34,683 nt of DNA from Thiorhodospira sibirica ATCC 700588. Lineage in GTDB: Bacteria; Pseudomonadota; Gammaproteobacteria; Ectothiorhodospirales; Ectothiorhodospiraceae. The notes under the pieces were generated by a model. That model worked only from the letters and a program-made list of their open reading frames with translations. It did no database searches and was not told where the DNA came from. The position numbers and the translations under genes are program-made. Each line of letters opens with the position of its first letter. Within the stretch, counting starts at the first letter, position 1. This document shows positions 6,945 to 16,589 of this stretch, piece by piece. Location: positions 717,242 through 751,924 of the forward strand of contig NZ_MU255056.1 of assembly GCF_000227725.2 (NCBI RefSeq), given 5' to 3'.

Positions 6945-8177
6945 TTATGAGATATCCACGCCCATTTCTTCAATAAAGGCGTGGGCCCAGTTAAGGGATT
7001 CAAAATACAGTTGGCTGGTGTGGTGCTCATTCAGTTGGGCAAAATGGCGACACTGATCAATGGTGCCGGATTCAAACAAAATGACACAGCTTAGGGCCTC
7101 GCCCATTGATCCCTTGTGTTCAAGCAGGGCGTCGGTGATGTCTTGCGCCAAGGGGAGTTCTTCAAGGATTTCCGGCATGGGAATTTGCAACAGCTGATCG
7201 AGTACCGAAAACAGGCCGACCATGAAATATTTTTCCGAGCCTTGTTGCCCGGTATGCCGGGCCAACAGCTCACACATTCGCGCCCGGACAAAGGCTTCCT
7301 TGATCAAGACCGTGGGCTGTTCGTTGATTCCGGCCAGCGTCAGGAGAGTGACCCATTTGCGAATGGCCTCGGTTCCCAGAAGGGTGACGGCGTGGCGCAC
7401 GCTGTCTACCTTGCGCCCCAGACCAAAAAAAGCGGAGTTGATCAGCCGCAGAAGTTGGTAACTGATCGAAATATCTAAGGAAATCAGGCGTTGCAGTTCT
7501 TCCAGATTCAGTTCGCTGTCTTGAAACTGTGCCATGAGGCGCATCAGGGAGAGGCGATTGGGCGGGATGGTTTTGCCCCGACAGATCACGGGGCGGGCGA
7601 GATGGTAGCCTTGGAAATAGGAAAAACCGAGTTCTATGCAGAGGTCGTGCTGTGTCTGGTTTTCTATCTTTTCCGCCAGCAGCTGTGTTCCGGTGGGGGA
7701 TAAATACCGCAGCTGGGCAAGCAGTTCATTTTTGCTTTTATTTTGGACTTCAAGTTTGACAATATCGGCCAAGTCGAGAAAGGCCGCATTATTGACCTCA
7801 TACACCCAATCATCCAGCGCAATCTTGAAGCCTTCCCGCGAGAGCTGGGCCACCGCCTGCAAGATGGGTTCATCGGCAACCACATTTTCCAGGACTTCAA
7901 GCACCACCCGTTGCTTGGGGAGGGTATTGAGTACGCCACTGGCCAGCAGGTTATGCGTGACATTGATGAAGGCAAGCTGCTGCTCGGCGAGTACATTCAA
8001 TCCTACGGCGGTCATCGCCTGCAAAATCAGATGACAGGAGGCCTGATCGCCGTCCAGAATATTGGCATTCTGGTCCGCCTCGGTTTCCCGAAACAGCAGT
8101 TCATAGGCATATACATCGCCCGCACGATCATAGATCGGCTGCCGTGCAATAAAAACGTCCGTCATAGGAACATTCAT
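6945..8177 (-). CDS. EAL/HDOD signalling protein (YuxH type)
   Basis: The protein is 410 residues. An N-terminal EAL-like domain (about 5-200) is followed by an HDOD domain (about 205-390) with ISLDISISYQLLRLINSAF. Most c-di-GMP phosphodiesterase positions can be matched: E26 in YELLFR (EAL becomes ELL), N72, E94, D122-D123, K141, E169 and Q189. However, the loop after the two aspartates reads DDWVYE instead of DFGTG, which is often linked to lost activity. This arrangement is typical of YuxH-type proteins that act as c-di-GMP receptors or scaffolds. Alternative start at 8165; the AAGGG site does not decide between them. Confidence 0.85.
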   Translation of the reverse strand: MNVPMTDVFIARQPIYDRAGDVYAYELLFRETEADQNANILDGDQASCHLILQAMTAVGLNVLAEQQLAFINVTHNLLASGVLNTLPKQRVVLEVLENVVADEPILQAVAQLSREGFKIALDDWVYEVNNAAFLDLADIVKLEVQNKSKNELLAQLRYLSPTGTQLLAEKIENQTQHDLCIELGFSYFQGYHLARPVICRGKTIPPNRLSLMRLMAQFQDSELNLEELQRLISLDISISYQLLRLINSAFFGLGRKVDSVRHAVTLLGTEAIRKWVTLLTLAGINEQPTVLIKEAFVRARMCELLARHTGQQGSEKYFMVGLFSVLDQLLQIPMPEILEELPLAQDITDALLEHKGSMGEALSCVILFESGTIDQCRHFAQLNEHHTSQLYFESLNWAHAFIEEMGVDIS

Positions 8178-8364
8178 CCCTTGAGTATCCAGAGGCCTCC
8201 CTCATGGCTCCTTATATTTTCCAAGAGCAATCCGCGTCCGAGGGGAGGTAACCCAACGCGCTATATTTACTGTATCAGCCACATAAGTTTAACGATAAAG
8301 CATACATACCAATAGGGCAAAACGCCGGGTTTGAAGCCTCCCATCACGACCGGTCAGGGCATAT

Positions 8365-8745
8365 TCAGGCGGCCTGCTCAGGGATTTCTTCACCCATACG
8401 TACAATCTGGTTGCGCCCGTCAAAATAACACAAGGTGGGCTTGAAACGCTCCGCCTGGGCCGCATCCATCTGGGTATAGGCGCAGATGATGACGCGATCC
8501 CCTGGACTGGCCTTGTGTGCGGCGGCGCCATTGACCGAGATCACGCCACTGCCGGCCTCGGCACGGATGGCATAGGTCACAAAGCGTTCCCCATTGGCCA
8601 GATTGTAAATATGAATCTGTTCGTAAGGACGAATCCCTGATGCTTCTAGCAAATGTGCGTCGATTGCGCAAGACCCTTCGTATTCTAATTCGGAATGGGT
8701 CACAGTTACCTTGTGTAATTTGCACTTGAGTAATGTAAGCAACAT
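8365..8745 (-). CDS. panD: Aspartate 1-decarboxylase proenzyme
   Basis: PanD converts L-aspartate to beta-alanine for pantothenate synthesis. The proenzyme self-cleaves at a Gly-Ser bond to generate the pyruvoyl cofactor. The 126 residues match the family, and the cleavage motif YEGSCAID places it at G24-S25. A ribosome site GAGGA precedes the ATG. It is the last gene of the minus-strand run panB-panC-panD, supplying beta-alanine to PanC, which joins it to pantoate. Confidence 0.96.
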   Translation of the reverse strand: MLLTLLKCKLHKVTVTHSELEYEGSCAIDAHLLEASGIRPYEQIHIYNLANGERFVTYAIRAEAGSGVISVNGAAAHKASPGDRVIICAYTQMDAAQAERFKPTLCYFDGRNQIVRMGEEIPEQAA

Positions 8746-8807
8746 GGTGGATATCCTCGCAAAGCGTAAAGGTCAAGTATAGGAAAAAAGGCGTGCATTA
8801 TGCGCGA

Positions 8808-9668
8808 TCAAGGGCCATGCGGCAAATCCAGAGGGCAATTATCAATCAGGCGCGCTTTACCTAGCCAGGCACTGGCAAGAATCACCCGTTGTCGGTCAGC
8901 GGGCGTAGGTAGTGCCAGGTCATGGCGACGGCGCACGGTGAGGTATTCCGGCAAGAAACCCGCAGCCTGTAAATCTTTCAGGGCGCGTGCTTCGTGTAGC
9001 GCGATAGGCTCAGCAGAACTCAGCAGCGCTGTGCGCAGTTGTTGCAGCGTGCGATAGAGCGCCGGGGCTTGCGCGCGCTGTTGTGGGGTGAGATAGCTGT
9101 TGCGCGAACTCATGGCCAACCCATCGCTTTCGCGCAGGGTGGGGTGGGCGATGATGTTGACCGGGATGTTGAGATCTTCGACCATGCGCTGAATCAGCAA
9201 CAGCTGCTGAAAGTCTTTTTCACCAAACACCGCGCACTGGGGACGTACCAGATTGAACAGTTTGCAAACCACCGTCGCGACTCCAGCAAAATGTCCTTTG
9301 CGGTGTTCGCCTTCCAGAATCTCGCTCAGGGTGGGTACGATGACCGTGCTGATGTCATGCAGGGGGCGAGGATAGATGAGCTGCGCACTTGGGGCAAACA
9401 GTACATCCACCTGATGGGTCTCAAGCAAGGCACGGTCGGCGTCCAAGGTACGCGGGTAGGCCGCGAGATCCTCGGCGCGATCAAATTGCAGGGGATTGAC
9501 AAATACGCTGACCACGACCCGCTCAGCCACGCGGCGGGCGTGCTGGATTAATGCCAGATGACCGGCATGAAGATTGCCCATGGTCGGTACCAGGGCGATG
9601 GATTGATCCTGTTGGCGCCATGCCGCCAAGGCATTGTCCAGGGCATGTGGGGTGGTAACAGAGAGCAT
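8808..9668 (-). CDS. panC: Pantothenate synthetase
   Basis: PanC ligates pantoate and beta-alanine with ATP. The frame is open further upstream, but the family N-terminus (MLSVTTPHALDNALAAWR, then SIALVPTMGNLHAGHLALI) fixes the start at 9668, 23 bases after the panB stop. The result is 286 residues, normal length. HIGH-type nucleotide motif GNLHAGH, the KMSKS-equivalent SSRNSYLT, and VFGEKDFQQLLLIQRMV are visible. It lies between panB and panD in one operon. Confidence 0.96.
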   Translation of the reverse strand: MLSVTTPHALDNALAAWRQQDQSIALVPTMGNLHAGHLALIQHARRVAERVVVSVFVNPLQFDRAEDLAAYPRTLDADRALLETHQVDVLFAPSAQLIYPRPLHDISTVIVPTLSEILEGEHRKGHFAGVATVVCKLFNLVRPQCAVFGEKDFQQLLLIQRMVEDLNIPVNIIAHPTLRESDGLAMSSRNSYLTPQQRAQAPALYRTLQQLRTALLSSAEPIALHEARALKDLQAAGFLPEYLTVRRRHDLALPTPADRQRVILASAWLGKARLIDNCPLDLPHGP

Positions 9669-9691
9669 TGGGAGCGATTTTCCGGATTGAG

Positions 9692-10507
9692 CTACTGACT
9701 GAATAGATGCTGGGCGTCGGGGAATTGCCGCTGGCGCACGGCCTCGACATAGGACGCCAGTGCGCCTTGCACGGTTCCGCTGCTCTGTAAGAAATCTTTG
9801 GCAAAGCGGGGCAGGCGCTCGCTCATGCCGAGCACATCGTGCAACACCAGAATCTGGCCATCGCAGTCTGCCCCCGCGCCAATACCAATCACCGGGATGC
9901 TGACCCGTGAGCGGATTTGCCCGGCCAGGGGGGCGGGGACGCATTCCAGCAATAATAAATCCGCCCCGGCATCCTGTAATTGGAGCGCATCACTGAGCAT
10001 ACGTTCCGCCGCCCCGGCATCACGCCCCTGCACACGATAGGCGCCCAGTTTATGTATGGATTGCGGGCGCAGTCCCAGATGTGCGCACACCGGAACGCCA
10101 TGCGCCGCCAATGCCGCCACCACCTCGGCCTGACTGGCGTCGCCTTCCAGCTTGACCGCCTGCACACCGCCTTCCTGCATCAGGCGGGCGGCATTGTGCA
10201 GGGCTTGTTTGGGATCACAATAGCTCATGAACGGCATATCAGCCATCACGAAGGCTTGCTGGGTGCCACGCACCACCATCTGCGCATGATAAATCATGTG
10301 ATCCATGTTGACCGGGATGGTGCTTTCATGTCCTTGCACCACCATCCCCAGGGAATCGCCCACCAGAATTAAATCAACCCCGGCCTGTTCCAGCAGGCGG
10401 GCAAAGCCTGCATCGTAGGCCGTCAGGCTGACAATGGGCTGCCCCGCTTGGCGCAGGGTGCGCAAATACTCAATGCTGATGCGACCGTTTGCTTTGGATA
10501 CGCTCAT
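9692..10507 (-). CDS. panB: 3-methyl-2-oxobutanoate hydroxymethyltransferase
   Basis: PanB transfers a hydroxymethyl group from methylene-tetrahydrofolate to ketoisovalerate, giving ketopantoate. At 271 residues it has the usual length. Motifs include VSLTAYDAGFARLLEQAGVD, LVGDSLGMVVQGH, KLEGD and PVIGIGAGADCDGQILVLHD. These bind the magnesium ion, the keto acid and the folate. It follows folK, so a folate gene and a folate-using gene share the run. Confidence 0.96.
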   Translation of the reverse strand: MSVSKANGRISIEYLRTLRQAGQPIVSLTAYDAGFARLLEQAGVDLILVGDSLGMVVQGHESTIPVNMDHMIYHAQMVVRGTQQAFVMADMPFMSYCDPKQALHNAARLMQEGGVQAVKLEGDASQAEVVAALAAHGVPVCAHLGLRPQSIHKLGAYRVQGRDAGAAERMLSDALQLQDAGADLLLLECVPAPLAGQIRSRVSIPVIGIGAGADCDGQILVLHDVLGMSERLPRFAKDFLQSSGTVQGALASYVEAVRQRQFPDAQHLFSQ

Positions 10508-10599
10508 AAAATGTGCAGTTCGTGTGGTGAGTCGGTGTTATGCGGCCTGGGATGCTTGGCGTTGATCTGGCCACCGGCTGATGGCAGTGGACCTGATCT

Positions 10600-11211
10600 T
10601 TAAAGCGGCGCCTTGCGTGGTGCGGCAGACGCGCCGACTTGAACCTGCCAGACGCCGCAGGGCTGCTGTGGATGCGTTAATACCGGCTGAAGCCCCTCGG
10701 CGGGACAGTGTGCAAGCAATGTCGTTAATGACCCCAGTCCGGGAATATTTAACGTGGGTGCAATTTCTGCCAAAGGATACAACACAAAGGCGCGCATGGG
10801 CAGCCCCGGATGGGGAAGCGTCAGTTGGGGATGTTGCATCTGTTGCTGTCCATACAGCAGCAAATCCAGATCCAGCGTGCGTGGCCCCCAACGTACCCCA
10901 TTGCGCGTGCGGCCCTGCTGTTGTTCCAGATCCTGCAAGGCCTGAAGCAAGGCAAAGGGATCCAGGGTTGAGCTGAGTTCGGCCACGGCATTGACATAAT
11001 CGGGCTGGTCAATCGGCCCCATCGGCGGGTTTTGGTAGAGCTGCGAATGCTGGCGCAGGCGTGTACCGGGCAGACGATCCAAAGCCTGTAAGGCGCGCTG
11101 GAGTTGTGCGACGGGGTGATCCAGATTGGCCCCCAGACCGACATAGCATATCACCGCCTGCGATGCTGAGGCGCTTTGCGTCAGGGGGGCGGTTGGGTGC
11201 GCTGCATTCAA
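10600..11211 (-). CDS. folK: Hydroxymethyl-dihydropterin pyrophosphokinase
   Basis: FolK transfers pyrophosphate from ATP to 6-hydroxymethyl-dihydropterin in folate synthesis. YVGLGANLDHP opens the domain at about residue 24. The core motif GPRTLDLDLLLYG carries the metal-binding aspartates, and LPHPGLPMRAFVLYPLAEIAP closes the pterin site. At 203 residues it has an extra N-terminal stretch of about 20 residues (Ala/Ser/Thr-rich) and a C-terminal extension, so the true start could be internal. It begins 3 bases after the upstream Mth938-domain gene. Confidence 0.93.
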   Translation of the reverse strand: MNAAHPTAPLTQSASASQAVICYVGLGANLDHPVAQLQRALQALDRLPGTRLRQHSQLYQNPPMGPIDQPDYVNAVAELSSTLDPFALLQALQDLEQQQGRTRNGVRWGPRTLDLDLLLYGQQQMQHPQLTLPHPGLPMRAFVLYPLAEIAPTLNIPGLGSLTTLLAHCPAEGLQPVLTHPQQPCGVWQVQVGASAAPRKAPL

Positions 11212-11214
11212 GGA

Positions 11215-11586
11215 TCAGTCCTGCCATAATGCCGCCGCCACATGACGGCCTTCGGAAACAAGGAGGTTATAGGTTCGACATGCGGCCTCGGTGCGCATCA
11301 TCTCAAAGCCGATGCCTTTTGCATAGACCTTGGCCATCAGCGGCTGCATGGCGGAGTAGGGCGCATGCTGGCACCCCAATAACAAAAGTTCTGGCGGCTG
11401 CTGGAGCAAAGATAGCAGCTGTTCCAGGTCGAGCTGCGCCGCAGGGGTATGAATCCCGTCGGCAATCACTTGCGTGGGGGTAATCAGTAAATGGCTATGG
11501 TAGGCCCGATGATTCACCCAAATCTGCCCGTCGGCATAAGCCGTGACCCAATTGACCCCATCGGGCAGGTCTTGCTGCATTTTCAT
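11215..11586 (-). CDS. Mth938/NDUFAF3-like domain protein (DUF498)
   Basis: The 123-residue protein carries the DUF498/Mth938 fold signature: ITPTQVIADG, then LLLLGCQHAP, then KGIGFEMMRTEAACRTYNLL and a short tail VSEGRHVAAALW. The mitochondrial relative NDUFAF3 is a complex I assembly factor; the bacterial role is unsettled. It heads the minus-strand run folK-panB-panC-panD, starting after the csrA terminator, so it has its own promoter or a poorly visible one within 11587-11670. Confidence 0.85.
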   Translation of the reverse strand: MKMQQDLPDGVNWVTAYADGQIWVNHRAYHSHLLITPTQVIADGIHTPAAQLDLEQLLSLLQQPPELLLLGCQHAPYSAMQPLMAKVYAKGIGFEMMRTEAACRTYNLLVSEGRHVAAALWQD

Positions 11587-11670
11587 GGTGCAATATTTGA
11601 AGATGTCATGGCACTGCGTTGGCAGTGCAAGGCGGCGGGGTGAGCAGCGCTGAATGGACGCTGTGGCAAG

Positions 11671-11709
11671 GTGTCAAAATCATGCCTCGCCCGCAACGGA
11701 CGAGGCATG
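11671..11709 (-). terminator. Rho-independent terminator after csrA
   Basis: On the minus strand, CATGCCTCG and CGAGGCATG (11681-11689 and 11701-11709) form a 9-bp stem with further pairing inside the loop. GATTTTG follows immediately. It starts 12 bases after the csrA stop and separates csrA from the folK-pan run. Confidence 0.85.
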
Positions 11710-11721
11710 GAAAAGCCAGGA

Positions 11722-11931
11722 TCAGGAGTTTCCACCTGCGACAAAGCCAGCCTGTTGCTGCTCTTCTTGTTCGCGCTTGATGCGTTCGTAAATCTCTTCA
11801 CGATGCACTGCTATATCTTTGGGGGCATTGATGCCAATCCGTACCTGATTACCTTTAACACCCAGCACGGTTACGGCAACTTCGTCACCGATCATCAGGG
11901 TTTCGCCTACACGACGCGTCAAAATTAACAT
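11722..11931 (-). CDS. csrA: Carbon storage regulator, RNA-binding
   Basis: CsrA is a small dimeric protein that binds GGA motifs in mRNA leaders and controls translation. The start at 11931 gives the conserved [16 protein letters not shown] and follows an AGAAGGA site; the longer frame adds nine non-family residues. The 69 residues include the binding segment near the start and [11 protein letters not shown] with the RNA-contacting arginine. Position downstream of lysC and alaS is classical for gammaproteobacteria. A terminator follows. Confidence 0.96.
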   Translation of the reverse strand: MLILTRRVGETLMIGDEVAVTVLGVKGNQVRIGINAPKDIAVHREEIYERIKREQEEQQQAGFVAGGNS

Positions 11932-12157
11932 AGTCCTTCTCTCCAAAAATAACTTCAATCACCTAAGTGGCTATACCAGACGTCTTGATCCGGTATCTCC
12001 AGCGTCTGGCCGGTCATCATCTATTTAATTGTTTAATATGTATGGTTTTTTTCTTGCCAAAGCCCAAGGCCTGACAAGCATACACCGAAAAACCCACGGT
12101 ATATGGAGCACACCCAAAGGGTCTGCTGCATTCTTTGAGCGCACGGCTTACATCAGC
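11932..12157 (-). other. csrA leader region
   Basis: These 226 bases between lysC and csrA contain a 7-bp dyad CCAGACG/CGTCTGG (11976-11982 and 12003-12009) with a 20-base loop, plus AT-rich stretches suited to a promoter. I cannot fix -35/-10 boxes with confidence. No tRNA gene is visible. Confidence 0.4.
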
Positions 12158-13384
12158 TCAGTCCACTGTGGGATTTTCCAGGCCAAAGGCATCGTGCAGG
12201 GCACGTACACCCAGCTCCAGATATTTTTCATCCACCACCACAGAGATCTTGATCTCAGAGGTAGAAATCATGCGGATGTTAATGCCTACCGAGGCCAGCG
12301 TCTTGAACATCTGGCTGGCAATACCGGCGTGCGAACGCATCCCCACACCCACCAGGGAAATCTTGACGATCTTTTTGTCGCCAGAGACTTGCCGCGCCCC
12401 GAGTTTGTCGGCTTGTAGCTGTAAAAGACCCAGCGCTTTGTCGTAATCGTTGCGGTGTACGGTGAAGGTAAAGTCGGTGGTGCCATCTGCGCCGATGTTT
12501 TGCACGATCATATCGACTTCGATATTGGCATCGGCAATGGGGCCCAGGATTTGGTAGGCAACGCCCGGCTGATCCGGAACGCCCAGCACGGTCAGCTGTG
12601 CCTCATTTTGATTAAAAGCAATGCCCGAAATGAGGGCTTGTTCCATGACGTTTTCCTCAAGCGTGATGAGTGTGCCCTCGCCTTCCTTGAAGCTGGACAG
12701 CACCCTTAAAGGGACATTGTATTTGCCGGCAAATTCCACCGACCGAATCTGCAAAACCTTGGAGCCCAAACTGGCCATTTCCAGCATCTCCTCAAAGGTG
12801 ATGCGTGAGAGGCGCCGGGCGTTGGGTACGACTCTGGGATCAGTGGTGTAAACGCCGTCCACATCGGTATAGATCTGGCATTCCTGGGCCTTGAGTGCCG
12901 CCGCCAGCGCCACTGCGGTGGTATCGGAACCGCCTCGGCCCAGGGTCGTGATATTGCCATGTTCGTCCACGCCCTGAAAGCCTGCCACCACAATGGCATA
13001 GCCATCCGCCAGATCACGGCGAATCCGGGCGCCATCAATATCGCGAATCCGCGCCTTGTTGTGGGCGCTGTCGGTCAGGATTTGTACCTGGGCGCCGGTA
13101 TAGGAGCGCGCCAGACAACCCTTGTTATTCAAGGCCATGGCAAGCAGGGCAATGGTGACCTGCTCGCCCGTGGACAGCAACACATCCAGCTCACGGCCAT
13201 CAATGCCGGGGTTGATTTCGCGGGCCAGACCCAGCAGGCGATCCGTTTCGCCGCTCATCGCCGAGACCACCACCACGACATCATGTCCGTTGCGGCGGTA
13301 ATCAATGACCTTATCCGCAACATGCTGGATGCGTTCTACGGTGCCCACTGAGGTACCGCCAAATTTTTGTACAATCAATGCCAT
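12158..13384 (-). CDS. lysC: Aspartate kinase
   Basis: Aspartokinase phosphorylates L-aspartate, the first step to lysine, threonine and methionine. The 408 residues begin LIVQKFGGTSVGTVERI, the nucleotide-binding motif. GRGGSDTTAVALAAAL and YTDVDGVYTTDPRVV follow in the kinase domain. Two ACT domains occupy about 265-405 (ISGIAFNQNEAQLTVLGVPD and VGVGMRSHAGIASQMF), which mediate allosteric feedback. An internal start for a separate beta subunit is possible but not shown. It lies between alaS and csrA. Confidence 0.95.
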   Translation of the reverse strand: MALIVQKFGGTSVGTVERIQHVADKVIDYRRNGHDVVVVVSAMSGETDRLLGLAREINPGIDGRELDVLLSTGEQVTIALLAMALNNKGCLARSYTGAQVQILTDSAHNKARIRDIDGARIRRDLADGYAIVVAGFQGVDEHGNITTLGRGGSDTTAVALAAALKAQECQIYTDVDGVYTTDPRVVPNARRLSRITFEEMLEMASLGSKVLQIRSVEFAGKYNVPLRVLSSFKEGEGTLITLEENVMEQALISGIAFNQNEAQLTVLGVPDQPGVAYQILGPIADANIEVDMIVQNIGADGTTDFTFTVHRNDYDKALGLLQLQADKLGARQVSGDKKIVKISLVGVGMRSHAGIASQMFKTLASVGINIRMISTSEIKISVVVDEKYLELGVRALHDAFGLENPTVD

Positions 13385-13467
13385 CGGTATCAGCCTGATG
13401 AGGATGAAAGAGTGACCCTGAACAGGGTCAACATCGTTGGTATATAAGGCATCATCTACGTAACAGG

Positions 13468-16068
13468 CTAGAGGATGCGCTCTTGTATCCAGCCGGATAC
13501 CGTATTCAATGCCCCTGGCAGGGCCTGCGGATTTGTGCCGCCGGCCATCGCCATATCGGGGCGACCGCCGCCCTTACCGCCGACCTGCTGGGCCACCATA
13601 TTGACCAGCTCACCGGCGGGCAGACGCTTGCTCAAACCGGGCGTCACGCCGGCCACCAGACTGACCTTGCCATCCTGTATGGTCGCCAGTACCACCGCAG
13701 CTTCACCCAGTTTGTTCTTAAGCTGATCGACGGTTTCGCGCAAGGATTTGGGATCGGCACCACTGAGCTCGGCGCTCAATACCTTGATTCCCGCCACATC
13801 CACAACCTGTTCAAGCAGCGCTTGCCCGGCCTGGGAAGCGAGTTTGGCTTTCAAGGTCTCAAGTTCCTTTTCCAGGCCTTTGCTGCGCTCTAACAACTGG
13901 CTCAGCTTATCGCCCAGCTCACTGCGGCTGGTACGCAAGACCCCCGCCAATGAGAACAGCTCATGTTCCGTGCTGCGCACATAGTCCAGGGCGCGCTCAC
14001 CGCTGAGGGCTTCAATGCGCCGTACCCCGGAGGCAACCCCGGATTCTGCGACGATCTTGAACAGACCGATGTCGCCGGTGCGTTCGACATGCACCCCGCC
14101 GCATAATTCCACCGAAAAAGGCCCCATCGACAAAACCCGCACTTCGGCACCGTATTTTTCCCCAAATAAGGCCAGGGCACCGGATTCCAGGGCGGCCTGC
14201 ATCGGCATCAGTTGCGCCTTGGTCTTGGCATTGGTACGGATGGCGTAGTTGACATGGCGCTCAATGCGCTCCAGTTGTTCTGGCGTCAGCGGCTCAAAAT
14301 GGGAAAAATCAAAGCGCAGACGTTCCGGGGCGACCAGTGAGCCTTTTTGCTGCACATGATCGCCCAGAATTTCTCGCAGGGCTGCGTGTAACAAATGGGT
14401 GGCCGAATGATTCAGGACAATCGCCAGACGCCGCTCGGCATCAATGTGTGCGCCTAAGGTCTCGCCGCAGCGAATCGTCCCATGTTGCACCACGCCAAAG
14501 TGTACATGCGCCTGTCCTTGTTTTTTGGTATCGCGCACCACAAAGCAGGTATCCACGCGGCGCAGCTCGCCGGTATCGCCGACCTGTCCGCCCGATTCGG
14601 CATAAAAGGGGGTGTGGTTGAGCACCACACCGCCTTCTTCACCCGCTTGGAGCGCCTCAACCACCTGCCCCGCTTTATTCAACAGGGCCACCACCTCGCC
14701 TTCGTCCTGCTCGTATTCATAGCCGGTGAACTCGCTGCTGACATCCAGCTGAATTTCGCCGGGGTAGTCCATGTCAAAGTGGCTGGCAGCGCGCGCTCGG
14801 GCGCGTTGTGCCGCCATTTCCTGTTCAAAACCGTGCAGATCCAGCGACAGGCCGCGCTCACGGGCAATATCAGCGGTCAGATCCACCGGGAAGCCATAGG
14901 TGTCGTAGAGCAAAAAGACGGTATGCCCTGGGAGGGTTTTTCCCTGCAGGTCTTTGATGTCCTGCTCCAGGATATGCAGCCCCTTGGCCAGCGTTTCGCT
15001 AAAGCGTTCCTCTTCCTGACGCAGAATGCGTTCAACCAGGGACTGTGATTTGACCAGCTCTGGATAGGCCTCGCCCATCACTGCGCTCAGGGTGGCCACC
15101 AGGCGATAAAAGAAGGCGTCCTGCAAGCCCAGCTTGTGCCCATGTCGCACTGCCCGGCGGATAATGCGGCGCAGCACATAGCCGCGTCCTTCATTGGAAG
15201 GCAACACCCCATCGGCAATCAAAAAGCTGCACGAGCGAATATGATCGGCAATGACTTTCAAGGAGGGATTGTGTCGATCTGCACACCCGGCCAAGTCCGC
15301 AGTGGCCTCAATCAGGCGCTGAAAAATGTCGATTTCGTAGTTGGAATGCACACCCTGCATCACCGCTGCCAGACGCTCAAGCCCCATGCCCGTGTCTACG
15401 GAAGGCTTGGGCAGCGGATGTAATACACCTTGGGCATCGCGGTTGTATTGCATGAACACGAGATTCCAGATCTCGACATAGCGATCACCGTCAGCATCGG
15501 GTGAGCCCGGTGGGCCGCCGGGAATCTCGGGCCCATGATCATAAAAGATCTCCGAGCAGGGCCCGCACGGGCCGGTATCCCCCATCGCCCAGAAATTATC
15601 CGCTGCGCCGATACGGGCAAACCGCGCTGGATCCACTCCAATCTCGTTGAGCCAGATCGCAGCGGCCTCGTCGTCTTCCTCAAACACCGTCACCCACAGG
15701 CGCTGCGCGGGAATCTTCAGAACCTGCGTCAGATAGCGCCACGCCAGTTCAATGGCATCACGCTTGAAATAATCGCCGAAGCTGAAATTTCCCAGCATTT
15801 CAAAGAAAGTATGATGGCGGGCGGTATAGCCGACATTTTCTAAATCGTTGTGTTTGCCACCGGCGCGGACACAGCGCTGCGCACTGGCGGCCCGCACATA
15901 CCCCAAGGATTCGCGTCCTAAAAAAACATCCTTGAAGGGCACCATGCCGGCATTGGTAAATAGCAGGGTGGGATCGTTCTCAGGGACCAGCGCACTGGAA
16001 GGCACGACCTCATGGCCATGACTCCGGAAGTAGTCAAGAAAACTGGAACGAATATCAGCACTTTTCAA
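13468..16068 (-). CDS. alaS: Alanine-tRNA ligase
   Basis: AlaRS charges tRNA-Ala and edits mischarged Ser/Gly. The 866 residues cover all domains: class II catalytic core ([19 protein letters not shown] near the N-terminus, then GCGxx-like metal and ATP regions), an editing domain with zinc ligands [14 protein letters not shown] and [13 protein letters not shown], a coiled-coil linker ([21 protein letters not shown]), and the glycine-rich C-terminal DHHA1 domain ([15 protein letters not shown]). It follows recX by 23 bases in the recA run. Confidence 0.97.
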   Translation of the reverse strand: MKSADIRSSFLDYFRSHGHEVVPSSALVPENDPTLLFTNAGMVPFKDVFLGRESLGYVRAASAQRCVRAGGKHNDLENVGYTARHHTFFEMLGNFSFGDYFKRDAIELAWRYLTQVLKIPAQRLWVTVFEEDDEAAAIWLNEIGVDPARFARIGAADNFWAMGDTGPCGPCSEIFYDHGPEIPGGPPGSPDADGDRYVEIWNLVFMQYNRDAQGVLHPLPKPSVDTGMGLERLAAVMQGVHSNYEIDIFQRLIEATADLAGCADRHNPSLKVIADHIRSCSFLIADGVLPSNEGRGYVLRRIIRRAVRHGHKLGLQDAFFYRLVATLSAVMGEAYPELVKSQSLVERILRQEEERFSETLAKGLHILEQDIKDLQGKTLPGHTVFLLYDTYGFPVDLTADIARERGLSLDLHGFEQEMAAQRARARAASHFDMDYPGEIQLDVSSEFTGYEYEQDEGEVVALLNKAGQVVEALQAGEEGGVVLNHTPFYAESGGQVGDTGELRRVDTCFVVRDTKKQGQAHVHFGVVQHGTIRCGETLGAHIDAERRLAIVLNHSATHLLHAALREILGDHVQQKGSLVAPERLRFDFSHFEPLTPEQLERIERHVNYAIRTNAKTKAQLMPMQAALESGALALFGEKYGAEVRVLSMGPFSVELCGGVHVERTGDIGLFKIVAESGVASGVRRIEALSGERALDYVRSTEHELFSLAGVLRTSRSELGDKLSQLLERSKGLEKELETLKAKLASQAGQALLEQVVDVAGIKVLSAELSGADPKSLRETVDQLKNKLGEAAVVLATIQDGKVSLVAGVTPGLSKRLPAGELVNMVAQQVGGKGGGRPDMAMAGGTNPQALPGALNTVSGWIQERIL

Positions 16069-16091
16069 TGCATATCTCCTGCAAACACAAA

Positions 16092-16589
16092 TTAAATGCC
16101 CTCGTCACATGCGCAAGGGTCTTGATCAAGCGCCTGGTAGCTCAGCGGCGCGGGGAAACCGCGCTGCATAAGAAAACGCACCCGGCGGGCGCGTTCATGT
16201 TCTGTTTCGGCCATGCCATGACCACCAAAGCGACGGCGTAGCGCCTGTCTGGCGGTATCGAGTTCATCATGCAGCGCCTCGCTCAGTCCATCACGGATAA
16301 GCTCTGCATCCACGCCGCGCTGGCGCAATTCGGCAATGATACGCAAAGAACCGTAGCCCTGTTGGACACGGTGGCGGATAAAGGATTCCACAAAGCGGCT
16401 TTCGCTTTGCAGCGCGTGTGTCTCTAAATGCGTCAATGTAGCTTCAATCGTGGCCGCATCCACCCCGCGCTGCCTGAGTTTTTGCGCCAGTTCCGCACGG
16501 GAATGCTCCCGGCGGGCCAACAGGCGCAGCGCCAACTGGCGCGCATCGGCAACCGGCTTAGGGCGCTGCCGGGGTGGATACACTGTCAA
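16092..16589 (-). CDS. recX: RecA regulator RecX
   Basis: RecX binds RecA filaments and limits their activity. The 165-residue helical protein has three-helix repeats typical of the family: [20 protein letters not shown], then [21 protein letters not shown], then [16 protein letters not shown]. Its start overlaps the recA end by 32 bases, so translation is probably coupled; an internal start closer to the ADARQLAL segment cannot be excluded. The C-terminus has a short Cys-Asp-rich tail. Confidence 0.92.
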   Translation of the reverse strand: MTVYPPRQRPKPVADARQLALRLLARREHSRAELAQKLRQRGVDAATIEATLTHLETHALQSESRFVESFIRHRVQQGYGSLRIIAELRQRGVDAELIRDGLSEALHDELDTARQALRRRFGGHGMAETEHERARRVRFLMQRGFPAPLSYQALDQDPCACDEGI

